The notes below the pieces were generated by a model, which was given only the letters and a program-made list of their open reading frames with translations, did no database searches and was not told the origin of the DNA. From positions 22,168 to 86,167 of the forward strand of contig CAYWXM010000016.1 in the NCBI GenBank assembly GCA_964462595.1: DNA of 64,000 nucleotides. The letters are read 5' to 3'. This DNA comes from SURF-21 sp964462595 (lineage in GTDB: Bacteria; Actinomycetota; Geothermincolia; Geothermincolales; RBG-13-55-18). Positions 62,958 to 64,000 of the stretch are shown in pieces. Made by a program: the position numbers and the translations under genes. Each line of letters starts with the position of its first letter. The stretch's first letter is position 1.

Positions 62958-64000
<1,043 letters not shown>

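Overview
The window reads as one stretch of chromosome from a GC-rich, Gram-positive-type bacterium. I infer a deep-branching, probably anaerobic or facultative Actinomycetota-like lineage; Chloroflexota or another phylum is not excluded. Grounds: the rluB-scpB-scpA-trpS and nadK-tlyA-recN-dxs neighbourhoods, strong AGGAGG-type ribosome binding sites that match the anti-SD at the 16S 3' end, many TTG starts, several radical SAM proteins, and the phenylacetate-CoA ligase/ACT pair. No phage, transposon, CRISPR array or tRNA gene was found.

Layout. 1-6.6 kb (minus): aromatic amino acid genes aroA (partial), tyrA, DAHP synthase and aroH, then rluB, scpB, scpA, trpS. 6.8-11.6 kb (minus): HD protein, M50 protease, a DHH-CBS-CCA-adding fusion and an unknown protein. 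11.8-19.1 kb (minus): SPASM radical SAM gene with a strong terminator, xerD, ald, NUDIX hydrolase, M20 peptidase, pyrG. 19.4-22.5 kb (minus): a zinc uptake operon, Fur-family regulator then znuA, znuC, znuB, with a palindromic operator. 22.7-28.2 kb (minus): recN, nadK, tlyA, dxs, xseB-like.

28.5-44.3 kb: a plus-strand M28-like membrane protein whose catalytic Glu is missing; a minus-strand membrane protein, yjbQ, ACT protein and paaK; an ABC-2 exporter pair; plus-strand M23 envelope hydrolase and a PEP-carboxykinase/HPr-kinase-like P-loop protein; then minus-strand rhomboid, methyltransferase, HAD phosphatase, TPR, zinc-ribbon membrane protein and a B12-type radical SAM protein. 44.4-47.9 kb (minus): a four-gene flavin/iron-sulfur dehydrogenase operon resembling multisubunit proline/sarcosine/amine dehydrogenases. 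47.9-58.2 kb: small regulators (including a MerR-TetR fusion), a DUF1015 protein, a second B12-type radical SAM protein, an FmdB-like zinc ribbon, a second ABC exporter pair, a crotonase, a TPR protein and a DUF2892 protein.

58.7-64 kb (minus): the rRNA genes, and the most unusual part. 16S (5' part beyond the right edge) is separated from 23S-5S by about 1 kb that holds a protein-coding gene, no tRNA, and a candidate promoter for 23S. The 23S gene is interrupted by a 356-nt group I intron with no endonuclease ORF, inserted at the position cut by I-CeuI (E. coli about 1923). P1, P10, P4 and P7 pairings and the terminal G can all be seen.
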